In this document: in pieces, positions 46,356 to 56,529 of the stretch
Layout of the letters: each line of letters begins with the position of its first letter
Numbering within the stretch: the first letter of the stretch is position 1
Assembly (NCBI RefSeq): GCF_001510895.1
Contig: NZ_LPWA01000046.1
Coordinates: forward strand, 62,001 to 126,000
Origin: Mesorhizobium loti
GTDB lineage: Bacteria; Pseudomonadota; Alphaproteobacteria; Rhizobiales; Rhizobiaceae
Length of the DNA stretch: 64,000 nt
Reading direction: 5' to 3'
Made by a program: the position numbers and the translations under genes
The notes under the pieces: model-generated
The model's input: only the letters and a program-made list of their open reading frames with translations
Database searches by the model: none
Told to the model about the DNA's origin: nothing

Positions 46356-48158
46356 TCAGACCGGGTCGCCGATGCCTTGCTCGGCTTTCCGCCTGGAACC
46401 GAAGCTGAGCAAGGCGGAACGGTCGCGTTCCTCCGCCTGCTTTTTCGACCGTACCCGCATCAGGTCCTTCCAGCCGATATAGCCGACGAGCCGTGCATTC
46501 TCGCGTGACACGACAGGCAGATGCGAGACGTTGGCGAGCAGCAGCTTGTCGGACAGTCCTTCCAGATATTCGTCGGGATAGGCGAGCGTGACCTTGCTGC
46601 CGGCGAGCAGCTCGCCAAGCGTCGTCTTGCGGTGCTTGCCGGCGCGGCGCCAGCGCAGGATCGCCGGCGGATCGATGAGGCCGAGCACATGTCCCTCCTC
46701 GTTGATCACGGGGAAGCTTGGATGCCGCGTGTCCGGAGCGGTGAGGAAGGCCGCCGCGCCATGCAGCGTCATCGTCGCCGGCACACTTTCGACCTTGGTG
46801 GTCATCACTTCATTGACCCTGGTCAAGGCGAAAGGGTCGACGCGGTATTCGCGAACGAGATGATGTCCGCGCCGTGCCACCTTTTCGGTCAGGATCGAGC
46901 GCTTCATCAATAGCACGGTCACCGCATGGGCGGTGGCGCATGCCGCGATCAGCGGCACCAGCATATGGGTATTGCCGGTGAGCTCGACCGCGAAGAAGGT
47001 TGCGGTCAGCGGCGCGCGCATGGTGCCGCCCATGGTCGCAGCCATCGCAAGCAGCGGCCAGAAGCCCGGCGTCGCTTCCGGCAGGATGCCGGCCAGCACC
47101 GCGCCCATCGCGCCGCCCATGATGAGCAGCGGCGCCAGCACGCCGCCCGACGTTCCCGAACCCAGTGCCACCGACCAGATGATGGCCTTCACCACCAAAA
47201 GCGTGAGCGCCGCAGCCGCGACGACGCGGCCATCGAGCATATTGGCGATGTTGTCGTAGCCGACGCCGAGCGCCTGCGGCTCGATCAGTCCGCCGATGCC
47301 GACCACAAGGCCGCCGATCATCGGCCACCACATCCAGTGTATCGGCAGCTTCTGGAAAGCGTCCTCGCAAGCATAGACCAATTGCGTCAGCAGGCCTGAA
47401 AGCAGGCCTGAGGCAATACCGACCAGCACCCAGCCGCCCAATCCGACGACCGATGCCTCCATGCTGCCCGAGAAAGGAAAGATCGGTCCCGGCAGGTGCA
47501 GCAAGGTGCGTTCGACCTCGGCGACGATCGCGGCGACGGCGACAGGAATGAAGCTCCGCGGCGTCCATTCGAACAGGAGCAGCTCGACCGCGAGCATGAT
47601 GGCGGCGATCGGCGTGCCGAACACGGTCGTCATGCCGGCAGCGGCACCCGCCACCAGCAGCGTCTTGCGCTCATTGTCGCTGACCGGCAGCATCTGCGCG
47701 ATCAGCGATCCGATGGCGCCGCCGGTCATGATGATCGGGCCTTCGGCGCCGAACGGCCCGCCTGAGCCGATCGAGATCGCCGACGACAGCGGCTTCAGCA
47801 CCGCAACCTTGGCATCGAGCCGCGAGCGGCCGAGAAGGATCGCTTCGATGGCTTCAGGAATGCCGTGGCCGCGGATCTTTTCGCTACCGAAGCGGGCCAT
47901 CAGCCCGATGATCAGCGCGCCGATCACCGGCACGATCACCGCGGCAAGCCCAAGCGGCGTGTCCTCCAGCCTCAGTTCGGCCAGCGTGAACTGGCCGAAA
48001 TAGGCAATGTTGGTGGTCAGCCGGATGAGCTTCAACAGCACGATGCCGGCAAACAGCCCGGCGGTCGCGACCACGACCGCGATTGCCGCGATGATGAGCA
48101 CCCTGGGATCGGTGGTGAAGTCGCGGAGATGGCCGTTTCCGGCATGGGCGGATTTCAT
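46356..48158 (-). CDS. CLC-family chloride transporter/channel with CBS domains
   Basis: 600 residues. A CLC membrane domain of about 450 residues is followed by two CBS repeats (VNEVMTTKVESVPATMTLHGAAAFL ... NEEGHVLGLIDPPAILRW). The gating glutamate is present (GAEGP, Glu139). Two positions differ from E. coli ClC-ec1: the GSGIP chloride motif reads GHGIP (His98), and the inner proton-pathway glutamate appears to be Leu193 (AIMLAVELL). The latter pattern is channel-like rather than exchanger-like. ATG 48158 starts MKSAHAGNGH. Role: anion flux across the inner membrane, perhaps regulated by nucleotides through the CBS pair. Confidence 0.92.
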   Translation of the reverse strand: MKSAHAGNGHLRDFTTDPRVLIIAAIAVVVATAGLFAGIVLLKLIRLTTNIAYFGQFTLAELRLEDTPLGLAAVIVPVIGALIIGLMARFGSEKIRGHGIPEAIEAILLGRSRLDAKVAVLKPLSSAISIGSGGPFGAEGPIIMTGGAIGSLIAQMLPVSDNERKTLLVAGAAAGMTTVFGTPIAAIMLAVELLLFEWTPRSFIPVAVAAIVAEVERTLLHLPGPIFPFSGSMEASVVGLGGWVLVGIASGLLSGLLTQLVYACEDAFQKLPIHWMWWPMIGGLVVGIGGLIEPQALGVGYDNIANMLDGRVVAAAALTLLVVKAIIWSVALGSGTSGGVLAPLLIMGGAMGAVLAGILPEATPGFWPLLAMAATMGGTMRAPLTATFFAVELTGNTHMLVPLIAACATAHAVTVLLMKRSILTEKVARRGHHLVREYRVDPFALTRVNEVMTTKVESVPATMTLHGAAAFLTAPDTRHPSFPVINEEGHVLGLIDPPAILRWRRAGKHRKTTLGELLAGSKVTLAYPDEYLEGLSDKLLLANVSHLPVVSRENARLVGYIGWKDLMRVRSKKQAEERDRSALLSFGSRRKAEQGIGDPV

Positions 48159-48296
48159 GGGGGAGCCTGGGCTTTCTGGCGGCGCAAATGCCGTCCGGTT
48201 GTCGGGCGGCCACATATCGTACTACGATATAATTCTTCAAGATCGTTTTCGACCGCTGCTCCGCGTCATTTTGGTCATGGATTGCGCCAGGCCTTA

Positions 48297-48400
48297 ATGC
48301 ATGTCGCCCGGAAGTGTGCAGCGGTTTTGGGAGAACGACATGCATCAAACAAATACCTAAAGCGCGGCGCCTGAATCCGTTTCTGCGCGACGCGCTTTAA
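48297..48400. repeat. RIME-type repeat with two palindromes, upstream of clc and marR
   Basis: First dyad: ATGCATGTCG (48297-48306) with CGACATGCAT (48336-48345), perfect over ten bases. Second dyad: TAAAGCGCG (48358) to CGCGCTTTA (48399). The design is the same as in the element at 34471, but the sequence differs. It fills most of the 290-base gap between the divergent clc and marR genes. I recognise this sequence type as common in Mesorhizobium intergenic regions. Confidence 0.75.
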
Positions 48401-48448
48401 GCCTTCGTAGGAGTTGAGCTTTGGCGGGAAAGGGCCATAAGTCGGAGA

Positions 48449-48880
48449 ATGACGCAGCCGAAGAAATCCCGCCCCGCCATCAGCCAGCCTGACTACCAAC
48501 GGCTGTCGGAGTTCCGCTATCTGATCCGCCGCTTCCTCGAATTCAGCCAGTTGCAGGCGAACGAGGCGGGCCTGACCCCGCGCCAACACCAGGCGCTGCT
48601 GGCGATCAAGGGCTATCCTGGCGGCGGACCTGTGGCGGTCGGCGATCTGGCGGAGCGGTTGCGCATCCGCCACCACAGCGCCGTCGAGCTGGTGAACCGC
48701 CTTGCCGAGGCCGGACTGGTCACAAGGGACCAGGACAGGGCCGACCATCGCCGCGTGCTCTTGCAGCTCACCCCTCTCGCCGACGAGCACCTGGCCGAAT
48801 TGTCGGCCGCCCACCTCGACGAGCTTTCGCGCATCGAGCCCATGCTGCGGCGGCTGCTTTCGCGGCAGGAACCGGCTTGA
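48449..48880 (+). CDS. MarR-family regulator
   Basis: 143 residues: FRYLIRRFLEFSQLQANEAGLTPRQHQALLAIKGYPGGGPVAVGDLAERLRIRHHSAVELVNRLAEAGLVTRDQDRADHRRVLLQLT is the MarR winged helix with the DxRxxR wing. Usually represses stress or efflux genes in response to phenolic ligands. Divergent from clc across a repeat element; no clear target. ATG 48449. Confidence 0.9.
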   Translation: MTQPKKSRPAISQPDYQRLSEFRYLIRRFLEFSQLQANEAGLTPRQHQALLAIKGYPGGGPVAVGDLAERLRIRHHSAVELVNRLAEAGLVTRDQDRADHRRVLLQLTPLADEHLAELSAAHLDELSRIEPMLRRLLSRQEPA

Positions 48881-48926
48881 GCCACCGCCAAAGCCCCGAA
48901 CTCGTAGCGTCCTGACGGGACGAGCC

Positions 48927-51900
48927 TCAGCCGCCGTCCAGCGACTTCAGGAGATTGTCGATCGTGAACGGATTGGCCTTTGGTTTCGCCGGCTCTGGAG
49001 CGGAGTTGTCGTTGACGCCGGGAAGCGACCGGTCGATCTTTGGCGCCTGCTCAGCCGCCTTGCGCTCGGCTTCCAGTCTCGCCTGCTCGGCTTTCCTGCG
49101 CTCCGCCTCGGCCCGCGCTTTAGCCGCCTTGTCGGCCGCCTGTTGCTCCGCCCTGGCCTTCGCTTCGGCTTCAGCCTGAGCCCGCGCCTCGGCATCGGCT
49201 TGAGCCTTGGCGTCGGCTTCAGCCTTGGCCCTTGCTTCTTCTGCCTTGGCCTTTGCTTCGGCTTCAGCCTGCGCCTGCGCCTCGGCCTTTGCCTCTTCCT
49301 CCGCCTCGGCTTTCGCTTCGGCTTCCGCCTTTGCCTGCGCCTCGGCTTTCGCCCTGGCTTCAGCCTCGGCCTTCTGCCGCGCCTCTTCCTCTTGCCGGCG
49401 CAATTCCTCGGCCGCACGGTCGCGCTCGGTCTGCAGCGCCGCGTAATAGCGCACCTCGCGCCGCAGCCTCTGCTTCTCGAGCAGTTCCGCTTGCATCGCC
49501 TCGACCCGCTGCTGTTCCTTCTCCAGCGCGCGCTGGGTCAGGAACTGCGCCAGCGGCTCGCTGTCGAACTGGCGCGTTGTCGCGCCGACCGAGCCGGCGA
49601 GGCTGAAGTTTACAGCGGGCGCGGAGCCGACCAGCGCCTCGTCGCCCGCACGATAGGTGATCGCCCCCTTTGCCGTGACGGTGCTTGTGTTGATGTCAGC
49701 CGTTACGTCGGCCGTCAGCACTGCCGCCGGATTGTCGAGGCTGATCGGCGGCGCCCGTAGTGTGCCATTGGCAACGGTGAAGGCAATATCGCTGTCACCC
49801 GCCGCGAAATTGCCCTCACCGGCTATCCCAGGAACGAAGCCGGCGGTCTTGGCGGCATCGATGTCGTGCCCGATTGCATCGGCCTTGGCGATGATGGCGG
49901 CAAAGGCGTCGGGATTGATGCCGGCGATATTCAAACCTTTCAGCGCCGCGGTGCCGGATCCGGACAGAGCCGCGATCATCGCGTCGACCGACTTTCCGCT
50001 CGTCGACAGCGCCGCCGAAATATCGCCGCTGCCGCTGCGCCCGAACCAGGCAGCACCGCGGAAAGATCACTGCCCGCCAGCTTTAACTGACCTGACAACA
50101 GCCCCGTGCCTTCCGTGTTCTTAAGCTCGAACAGGCCGGTCAGCGCGCCGCCATAGAGCTTGGCCTTGAGGTCCGAGACATGGATGCCTTCTTGGTCGAG
50201 CTTCAGCGACAGGACCGCATCATGCGCGGTGGCGAACGGTCCGGCGGCAAGCGCCGCCGTGTTGAGGTCTAGATCGGCGTTGAACGGCAGGGTTGACTTC
50301 TGGCTGAACGGCGCGGTTGGCCAGCCACCGCCTTTCGCGGCAAGGAAGGACTGATCGCCGAACAGCGACACAGCCAACGGATCGAGATCGAGCTCGTCGA
50401 GCGCCAGCGCGCCGGCGAGATGCGGCAGCCCATCTTTCATGTCGACATTGACGTCACCGGACACCGCGGCCCTGTTGATCGCGCCCACGAGCCCGCTCAG
50501 CACCAGCAGCCCGTTGCCGAAATCGGCGTCGGCGGCAAGCGAAGCCGACGTGCCGGTTCCCATGCCCGGCAACCCGACGCCTGTCGTCATCAGCCATGGC
50601 TCGATGTCAGCCGCGTCGAGGTTGACCTTGCCCTTCGCGGTGGCGCCTTGCTCCGTCTCGGCGACGGTCCCGTCAAAGCTCGCCCTGAAATCGTCGGCCG
50701 TCAGGTTGAAGCTGGTCGCCAGACCGCCGCCCAGCGAGCCTTTCGCGGAGATATCGGTGGTCGCCTGTCCAAGCATACCGAGCGGCAGTGCCGGCAGACC
50801 GTAAAGCGCCAGCAGCGTGGCGGCGTTCTCGTTGCGAGCATTGAAGGTCAGCGATACCGGCGCATCGAAAAGCCGGTCCGGAGCCCCCTTGCCCGAGAGC
50901 GAGGCCGAAAAGGCCGAGCCGCCAGCTTTGCCCTGCGCCGAAAGCGCGAGCCCAGTGGTGCCGTCGCCATTGTCGGCCGCACTTGTCACAAGGTCGATAC
51001 GGGCGTCCTGGAACAGTTCGGGATAGGCGGCTGCGCGGGCAGCCAGGCCCTTCAGAAGCTGGTTGTCCGGATAATGCTGCGCCGCGACGTCGATGAGCGG
51101 CTTGAGATCCACGGCCACGACGGATGCGTCGAGCTTGCCGGTCGGGCTCTCCGGGAAGTCCTTGACGCGGCCGGTGGCGCTGATCGATGCGCCGGCAAGC
51201 CCGCCGACCGAAAGCCGGTCGATTTCGAGCAGGCCCTCACGCAGCCGCAACGCCGTATCCACTGTGTCGGCCGTCAGCCCACCCGCGCTGACCGGACCCG
51301 CCTTGATCTGGAAATCGAGGTCGCGGTCGGAGAAGCGGTTGGCGCCCTTGTCGCTGACGAAGATCGAGGCAAAGGCCGCCAGCCCGTCGACGTCGAGCTC
51401 GCCGCCTTCGAGCCGCATCAGTACCGATGGCCTTGCGTCCTCGGGCTGGCTGGAATCGATGCGGCCCGAAAACTTGGCCTTGCCGAGGATGAGCTCGAGG
51501 TCGCTGAAGGACTGCCGATTCTCGCTGAGATCGACCTTGGCCTTGAAACCCGCTGCCGGCAGCCGGCGGATCGCGTCGTCGACATCCTTCGACAGCCAGG
51601 CGGCGAAACCGGATGGCTGTCCAACAGCAAGCAGCAAGGAGCCGGTGAAGCCGAAATGGTCCTCGACGCTCAGCATGCCGTCGGCTTCGAGCGTCGCCCG
51701 GCCCGGTAGCGTCGCGGCAAGCGACTTCACCGACCAGCCGCCCTCGACAGGCTCCGCCGAGAGTCGCACGTCGCGCACCGTCGTGTCTCCCGCCACCACC
51801 GCCGGCAGCCTGACCTCGACCGTGCCCGGTATCGTCGGCTTCGGCATATGCAGCAGCGTCTGCTCGAACGCCGCGACGCGTTGATCGAGCGTCAGCCCGG

Positions 51901-52924
51901 TTCCCGCGGATGCGCCCACCGCCTCGTCGAATTGCACCTGCGCGCCACTCGCCTCGATCGAAAAATGCGGCTTCAGCCCGAGATCGACCGAAGCCTTGCC
52001 GTCGGCGGTATAGGGATTGTCGAGCGGCCCGGTCTCGAAGCGGAACTCGTCGACGCCGAGCTTCTGGTGATCGAGCGCGAACTTGCCGTTCAGCCGGAAG
52101 CCTGGATCCGGCTTGCCGGCGCTGACCTTCACGGGTTCGCCGTCGGTACCACGCAGCGTGGCCGAATTCCTGTCGGCCCCATTCCTGTCGGAAGCCGAAA
52201 CCTTGAACTGGCCGGAATAGACCGCCGCGCCCTTGACGATGCCGGCATTGCCGTCGGTCTCGACAACCAGAGGATAGGCATCCGGATCAGCCTTCAATCT
52301 TAACCGCATCTGACCGTCTGCTTCAACCTTGCCGGTGGAGGCCGAGACGTCCGTGCGCAGGCCGTCGAAGCGCAGCGTGCCGTCCATCCGCCAAGGGCCG
52401 GCGAGCGACTTGGCCGAAACGGTCGAGTTGATTTCGGAGATAAAATGGCTGCGCCCGCCGGCGGCATGGCGCAGTTCAATCTGTCCCTCGGTCACCGTCA
52501 GCTTCTCGATCGCGATCTGACCGGGATCGAACGGCGTCGACGGCCGGATGGCCCAGTCGACCGTGCCGTCGCCGGCGACGTCGATGGTTGCCTTGGGATG
52601 CACCAGCCGCATGTCGAAGATCAGCAGCTCGCCGCGCAGGAAAGGCGCCAGCTCGGCATCCATGGAGAAGGTCTCCATCGTCATTGCCGGCTGGCCGCCA
52701 GGGCCGCCGGCGACCTCGACATTGGAGAAAGTCACCGACGGGAACGGCAGCAGCCGCGCGGTCGCATCGCCTTTCACCGTCACCTTGCGGCCGAGGATGG
52801 TGCTCGCCTCGCGCTCGAAATCGGCACGGTAGCCTGTCCAGTCGATGAAATACGGCACCACCAGCGCCGCGCACAGCACCAGCACGAAAAGGCCACCGAA
52901 GATCACGAACAGTCGAGCGAGCAT
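48927..52924 (-). CDS. AsmA-family protein with long Ala/Glu/Lys-rich tail, frame broken near 50048-50051
   Basis: About 1,330 residues. An N-terminal membrane helix (LFVIFGGLFVLVLCAALVVPYFIDWTGYRADFERE) precedes the AsmA repeat region (GRKVTVKGDATARLLPFPSVTFSNVEV...). The frame breaks after DLSAVLP, and the AsmA C-terminal domain continues in the next frame (WFGRSGSGDISAALSTSGKS). One base is missing. From about 49440 to 48990 the protein is almost only Ala, Glu, Lys, Arg and Gln, a long predicted helix that is unusual for AsmA, then a Pro-rich end (NPFTIDNLLKSLDGG). AsmA proteins are periplasm-facing bridges or regulators of lipid transport to the outer membrane. Single gene, convergent with marR. 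Confidence 0.85.
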
Positions 52925-53140
52925 CTGCTCCGGAGCACAGGATTGAAAGTCAGCCGCACTCTACCCGCATCCGCGTGTCGATAAAGAGGCAATTCGCCGG
53001 TGTCGGCGCGCCAAATCTCGGTGGCGCCCGAGGTTGCCTGCGGGCCGGCGGTCGCGATATCCTTTCGGAACGCACCTGCCTCAAGCGGTCACGCCCCGGC
53101 CGCGATCATCTGAACCAATTGTGAAACGCGGAGCATTCCG

Positions 53141-54109
53141 ATGTCAGGCAAGAACTGGGACAGAGTGCCGATCGACGCGCAGAGCGTCGATGCTCCGCTG
53201 TCCCTCGCTGCGGTTTTCCTCGTCGTCACTGTCGGCAGCGACAAGGCTGCTCTGTCCAAGGTAGCTTCGGTGTTGGGCGCGCTTGACGATCTGGTCAAGA
53301 ATGTCGGCTTCCGCGACCTGTCCGGCCGATTGTCGTGCATCGCCGGCGTCGGCGCAGATCTCTGGGCACGCCTTTCCCCGGACCGGCGGCCGCGCGAGCT
53401 GAAAGCCTTTGCGCCGGTCAAGGGACCGGTTCATTCGGCGCCGTCGACGCCGGGCGATCTCCTCTTCCACATCCGCGCCGAACGTTCCGACATGTGCTTC
53501 GAGTTCGAGCGCATCCTGCTGGATAGCCTGGGCGGCAGTGTCACGGTCGTCGACGAGGTCACCGGCTTTCGCTATTTCGACGCACGCGACCTGCTCGGCT
53601 TCGTCGACGGCACCGCCAACCCGACCGGCCTCGATTTGCCCGCTTCGGCCCTTGTCGGCGACGAGGACGCAGACTTTGCCGGCGGCAGCTATGTCGTCGT
53701 CCAGAAATACCTCCACGATCTCAACGCCTGGGCGGAAATGCCGACGCACCTCCAGGAAGAGATCATCGGCCGCACCAAGATCGACAACATCGAGATCGAT
53801 GACGACGACAAGCCGCGCAAGTCGCACAAGTCGCTGGCCACCATCGAGGACGACGCCGGCAACGAATACGACATTCTGCGCGACAACATGCCGTTCGGGC
53901 GGCCGGGACAGAAGGAGTTCGGAACCTACTTTATCGGCTACACCCGCTATCTGTGGGTGATCGAAAAAATGCTGCTGCGCATGTATGTCGGCGAGCCGCC
54001 GGGCGCCTACGACCGGCTGCTCGACTTCTCGACGCCGCACACCGGCACGACCTTCTTCGCGCCCACCCGACTAATGCTGCAGAAGCTTGCCGACGGCGCG
54101 CAAGAGTAG
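53141..54109 (+). CDS. DyP-type heme peroxidase
   Basis: 322 residues. The diagnostic GxxDG motif is seen in LLGFVDGTANP, with GSYVVVQKYLHDLNAWAEMPTHLQEEIIGRTK and the later FGTYFIGYTRYLWVIEKML...FSTPHTGTTFFAPT region. No signal peptide, so it is cytoplasmic (YfeX/class B type) or packaged in an encapsulin, but no encapsulin gene is nearby. Uses H2O2 to oxidise dyes or porphyrins; the natural substrate is unknown. ATG 53141 has GGAG eight bases upstream. Confidence 0.93.
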   Translation: MSGKNWDRVPIDAQSVDAPLSLAAVFLVVTVGSDKAALSKVASVLGALDDLVKNVGFRDLSGRLSCIAGVGADLWARLSPDRRPRELKAFAPVKGPVHSAPSTPGDLLFHIRAERSDMCFEFERILLDSLGGSVTVVDEVTGFRYFDARDLLGFVDGTANPTGLDLPASALVGDEDADFAGGSYVVVQKYLHDLNAWAEMPTHLQEEIIGRTKIDNIEIDDDDKPRKSHKSLATIEDDAGNEYDILRDNMPFGRPGQKEFGTYFIGYTRYLWVIEKMLLRMYVGEPPGAYDRLLDFSTPHTGTTFFAPTRLMLQKLADGAQE

Positions 54110-54124
54110 CTCGCGGCTACGTCA

Positions 54125-55540
54125 TCATCCAGCCGCCGGCAAGATCTTGCCCGGGTTCATGATGTTGAGCGGATCGAGCGCCTGCTTGATCGTGCGCATG
54201 ACGTCGACGCCATGGCCGAGCTCGTGACGCAGGAAGCCGACCTTGCCCTGGCCGATGCCGTGCTCGCCTGTGCAGGTGCCTTCCATGGCGATCGCCCGCA
54301 TGTTGAGCCTGGCGACGAATTTCTCCGCCAGCGCGATCTCTTCCGGTTTGTCGACGTCCATCAGCACCAGCACGTGGAAATTGCCGTCGCCGGCATGGCC
54401 GACGATCGGCGCGATCAGCCCCATCTCGGCGATATCGGCCTCGGTCTCGGTGACGCATTCGGCGAGCCGCGAAATCGGCACGCAGACATCCGTCGAAAGC
54501 CCCTTGGCGCCGGGGCGCAGCGTCAGCGACGACCAGTAGGCATCGTGCCGTGCCTTCCAGAGCTTCGTCCGCTCCTCGGCGACGCTGGTCCACAGAAACG
54601 GTCCTCCGCCCTGCTCCTCGGCGATCATGCCGAAAGTCTCCGCCTGTTCGGCAACGCCGGCGTCGCTGCCGTGAAATTCAACGAACAGGCAAGGGCTTTC
54701 CGGATAATCGAGCTTCGAATAATTCTTCATCGCCCGCATCTGCAGCGCGTTGACCAGCTCGATGCGCGCAACAGGGATGCCCATCTGGATGGTCGCTATC
54801 ACCGTGTTGCACGCCGCCTCCAGGCTCGGAAACGGGCAGACGCCGCCGGAGATCGCCTGCGGAATGCCCTGCAGCCGGAGCGTCAGCGCGGTGATGATGC
54901 CGAGCGTGCCTTCCGAGCCGACCAGAAGCCGCGTCAGGTCGTAGCCGGCCGAGCTCTTCTTCGCCCGCTTGCCCGTCGTCACCGCCTCGCCGTCGGCCAT
55001 GACCGCCGTCAGCGACAGCACGTTCTCGCGCATGGTGCCGTAGCGTACGGCATTGGTGCCGGATGCCCTAGTGGCCGCCATGCCGCCAAGCGAGGCATTG
55101 GCGCCGGGATCGATCGGGAAGAACAGGCCGGTGTCGCGCAAATGCCGATTGAGATCCTCGCGCGTCACGCCGGGCTCGACCGTGCAGTCGAGATCCTGCG
55201 GATTGACCGACAGGATGCGGTTCATGCGCGAAGTGTCGATCGAGATGCCGCCGCCCGGCGCATTGGTGTGGCCCTCGAGCGAGGAGCCGACGCCGAAGGC
55301 GATGACCGGCACGCGGTGCGCCGCGCAGGCGCGCACGATCTCCTGCACCTCCGGCGTGGTTTCGGCGAAGACGACGCCGTCCGGCGCCTGGGTCGGGATA
55401 TAGGTGGTGGTGTGCGCGTGCTGGCTGCGGATCGCCTCGCCGGTCTGGAAACGCTCGCCGAACTGTTGCTTGAGGATGCCGAGCACGGCGGCGATGCCTT
55501 CCTCGTTGCGCTCGACGGGGTTGAGGTCGCTCAAAGCCAT
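54125..55540 (-). CDS. FAD-linked D-lactate/glycolate dehydrogenase-like oxidase
   Basis: 471 residues. FAD-binding type 4 domain (VPVIAFGVGSSLEGHTNAPGGGISIDTSRMNRIL, PGANASLGGMAATRASGTNAVRYGTM) and FAD-oxidase C domain with PIVGHAGDGNFHVLVLMD and EGTCTGEHGIGQGKVGFL. Length and motifs fit cytochrome-linked D-lactate dehydrogenase (DLD) or GlcD; GlcE/GlcF partners are absent, which favours a single-subunit D-lactate dehydrogenase. ATG 55540 follows GGAGGAATTC. Convergent with the DyP gene (15-base gap). Confidence 0.88.
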   Translation of the reverse strand: MALSDLNPVERNEEGIAAVLGILKQQFGERFQTGEAIRSQHAHTTTYIPTQAPDGVVFAETTPEVQEIVRACAAHRVPVIAFGVGSSLEGHTNAPGGGISIDTSRMNRILSVNPQDLDCTVEPGVTREDLNRHLRDTGLFFPIDPGANASLGGMAATRASGTNAVRYGTMRENVLSLTAVMADGEAVTTGKRAKKSSAGYDLTRLLVGSEGTLGIITALTLRLQGIPQAISGGVCPFPSLEAACNTVIATIQMGIPVARIELVNALQMRAMKNYSKLDYPESPCLFVEFHGSDAGVAEQAETFGMIAEEQGGGPFLWTSVAEERTKLWKARHDAYWSSLTLRPGAKGLSTDVCVPISRLAECVTETEADIAEMGLIAPIVGHAGDGNFHVLVLMDVDKPEEIALAEKFVARLNMRAIAMEGTCTGEHGIGQGKVGFLRHELGHGVDVMRTIKQALDPLNIMNPGKILPAAG

Positions 55541-55600
55541 GAATTCCTCCGCGAATGGACCAGCGGCCACTCTTGTAATGCAGCTATGGATGATGCCTAA

Positions 55601-55648
55601 AGCAATTCCAGGAAAAGTGTGAAGCGGTTTTTCCGTCCGGAATTGCGC
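55601..55648. repeat. Short palindromic repeat, copy 1
   Basis: GCAATTCC (55602-55609) and GGAATTGC (55639-55646) flank AGGAAAAGTGTGAAGCGG. An almost identical unit lies at 56528-56574, so the two copies form direct repeats around the thioesterase and small-protein genes. A fragment (GCAATTCCAGGAGAAGT) also occurs near 36255. Confidence 0.75.
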
Positions 55649-55700
55649 CAGGACAACGAGAACCTCACCAGCCTGCCCAGCGACGATCGAGGAAAACCAG

Positions 55701-56186
55701 ATGACGATGCCCGCGCCGATCATTTCCAGTCCGATGGCGATCGAGAAGGACTGGATCGACTATAACGGTCACCTCAACATGGCCTATTACAACGTGCTGT
55801 TCGACCGCTGCTCGGACGAAGCGTTCGAGTTGATGGGCATGGGACCGAACTATGCCAAGGAGCGCCGCCTCACCATCTACACGGCCGAAGTCCATGTCTG
55901 CTATGTGCAGGAACTGCACCTCGACCACAAGGTGAAGGTCTCGTTCCAGATCATCGACCACGACGAGAAGCGGCTCAGGGTCTACCAGGAAATCCGTCAT
56001 GTCGACGGCTGGCTGGCCGCGACGTCCGAATCGCTCTCCCTGCATGTCGATATGGCCGGGCCGAAGGTCGCTCCCTTCCCGGCCGATGTGATGGCGCAGG
56101 TTGAAGCGATGCGGGACGCCCACGCGGCGCTGCCGATGCCGGAGCGTGCCGGCCGTTCGATCGGCATCAAACGCAAGAGCGCTTGA
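55701..56186 (+). CDS. Hotdog-fold acyl-CoA thioesterase
   Basis: 161 residues. Opens with the 4HBT-type active-site segment KDWIDYNGHLNMAYYNVLFDRCSDEAFELMG, followed by YTAEVHVCYVQELHLDHKVKVSFQIIDHDEKRLRVYQEI. The DYNGHLNMAYY pattern is also found in thioesterases of carnitine breakdown (betainyl-CoA hydrolysis), so a role in quaternary-amine metabolism is possible but not shown. ATG 55701 follows GAGGAAAACCAG. Sits between two copies of a short palindromic repeat. Confidence 0.82.
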   Translation: MTMPAPIISSPMAIEKDWIDYNGHLNMAYYNVLFDRCSDEAFELMGMGPNYAKERRLTIYTAEVHVCYVQELHLDHKVKVSFQIIDHDEKRLRVYQEIRHVDGWLAATSESLSLHVDMAGPKVAPFPADVMAQVEAMRDAHAALPMPERAGRSIGIKRKSA

Positions 56187-56331
56187 AAACCGGCGCGCCC
56201 GCGTTAACCTTACCGAGGTTTTAACGTGAACAAGCCATTTGAGTCCGTTGAACGACTCAGTGGCGCGTCCGAAAACCGCCGTACCGGGTTACGCGCGGGC
56301 GGCAAGGCGGAATGCGGTGCGAGGACAGTGC

Positions 56332-56529
56332 ATGAAAACCGACATCAAGATCGAAGTGGAGCGGTTGGCGGCCGATCCACGCATCACCGACTATGATTTC
56401 TGGCGATCGCTGAAGAACGTCAACAACGAGATCTTTCACATCGCCAACAACAACGAGCCCATACCCTTCGACATGATCCGCTGGCGCGCTATTCTCAAGC
56501 AGGCGCGCATGAAGCGGGGGCATGCATAA
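56332..56529 (+). CDS. Small conserved protein of unknown function
   Basis: 65 residues: MKTDIKIEVERLAADPRI, then TDYDFWRSLKNVNNEIFHIANNNEPIPFDMIRWRAILKQARMK. Soluble and mainly helical, no known domain recognised. ATG 56332 has GAGGA nine bases upstream. Follows the thioesterase by about 145 bases. The stop overlaps the beginning of the second short palindromic repeat. Confidence 0.6.
   Translation: MKTDIKIEVERLAADPRITDYDFWRSLKNVNNEIFHIANNNEPIPFDMIRWRAILKQARMKRGHA

Noticed and set aside
48990..49440. Repeated GCC/GAG/AAG-type DNA read as a tandem or CRISPR-like repeat
   Set aside because: No constant repeat unit or spacers; it is the coding sequence of an Ala/Glu/Lys-rich helix.
54212..55600. 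462-codon open frame opposite the D-lactate dehydrogenase-like gene
   Set aside because: Antisense shadow; no domain, no ribosome site, and the other strand is well conserved.
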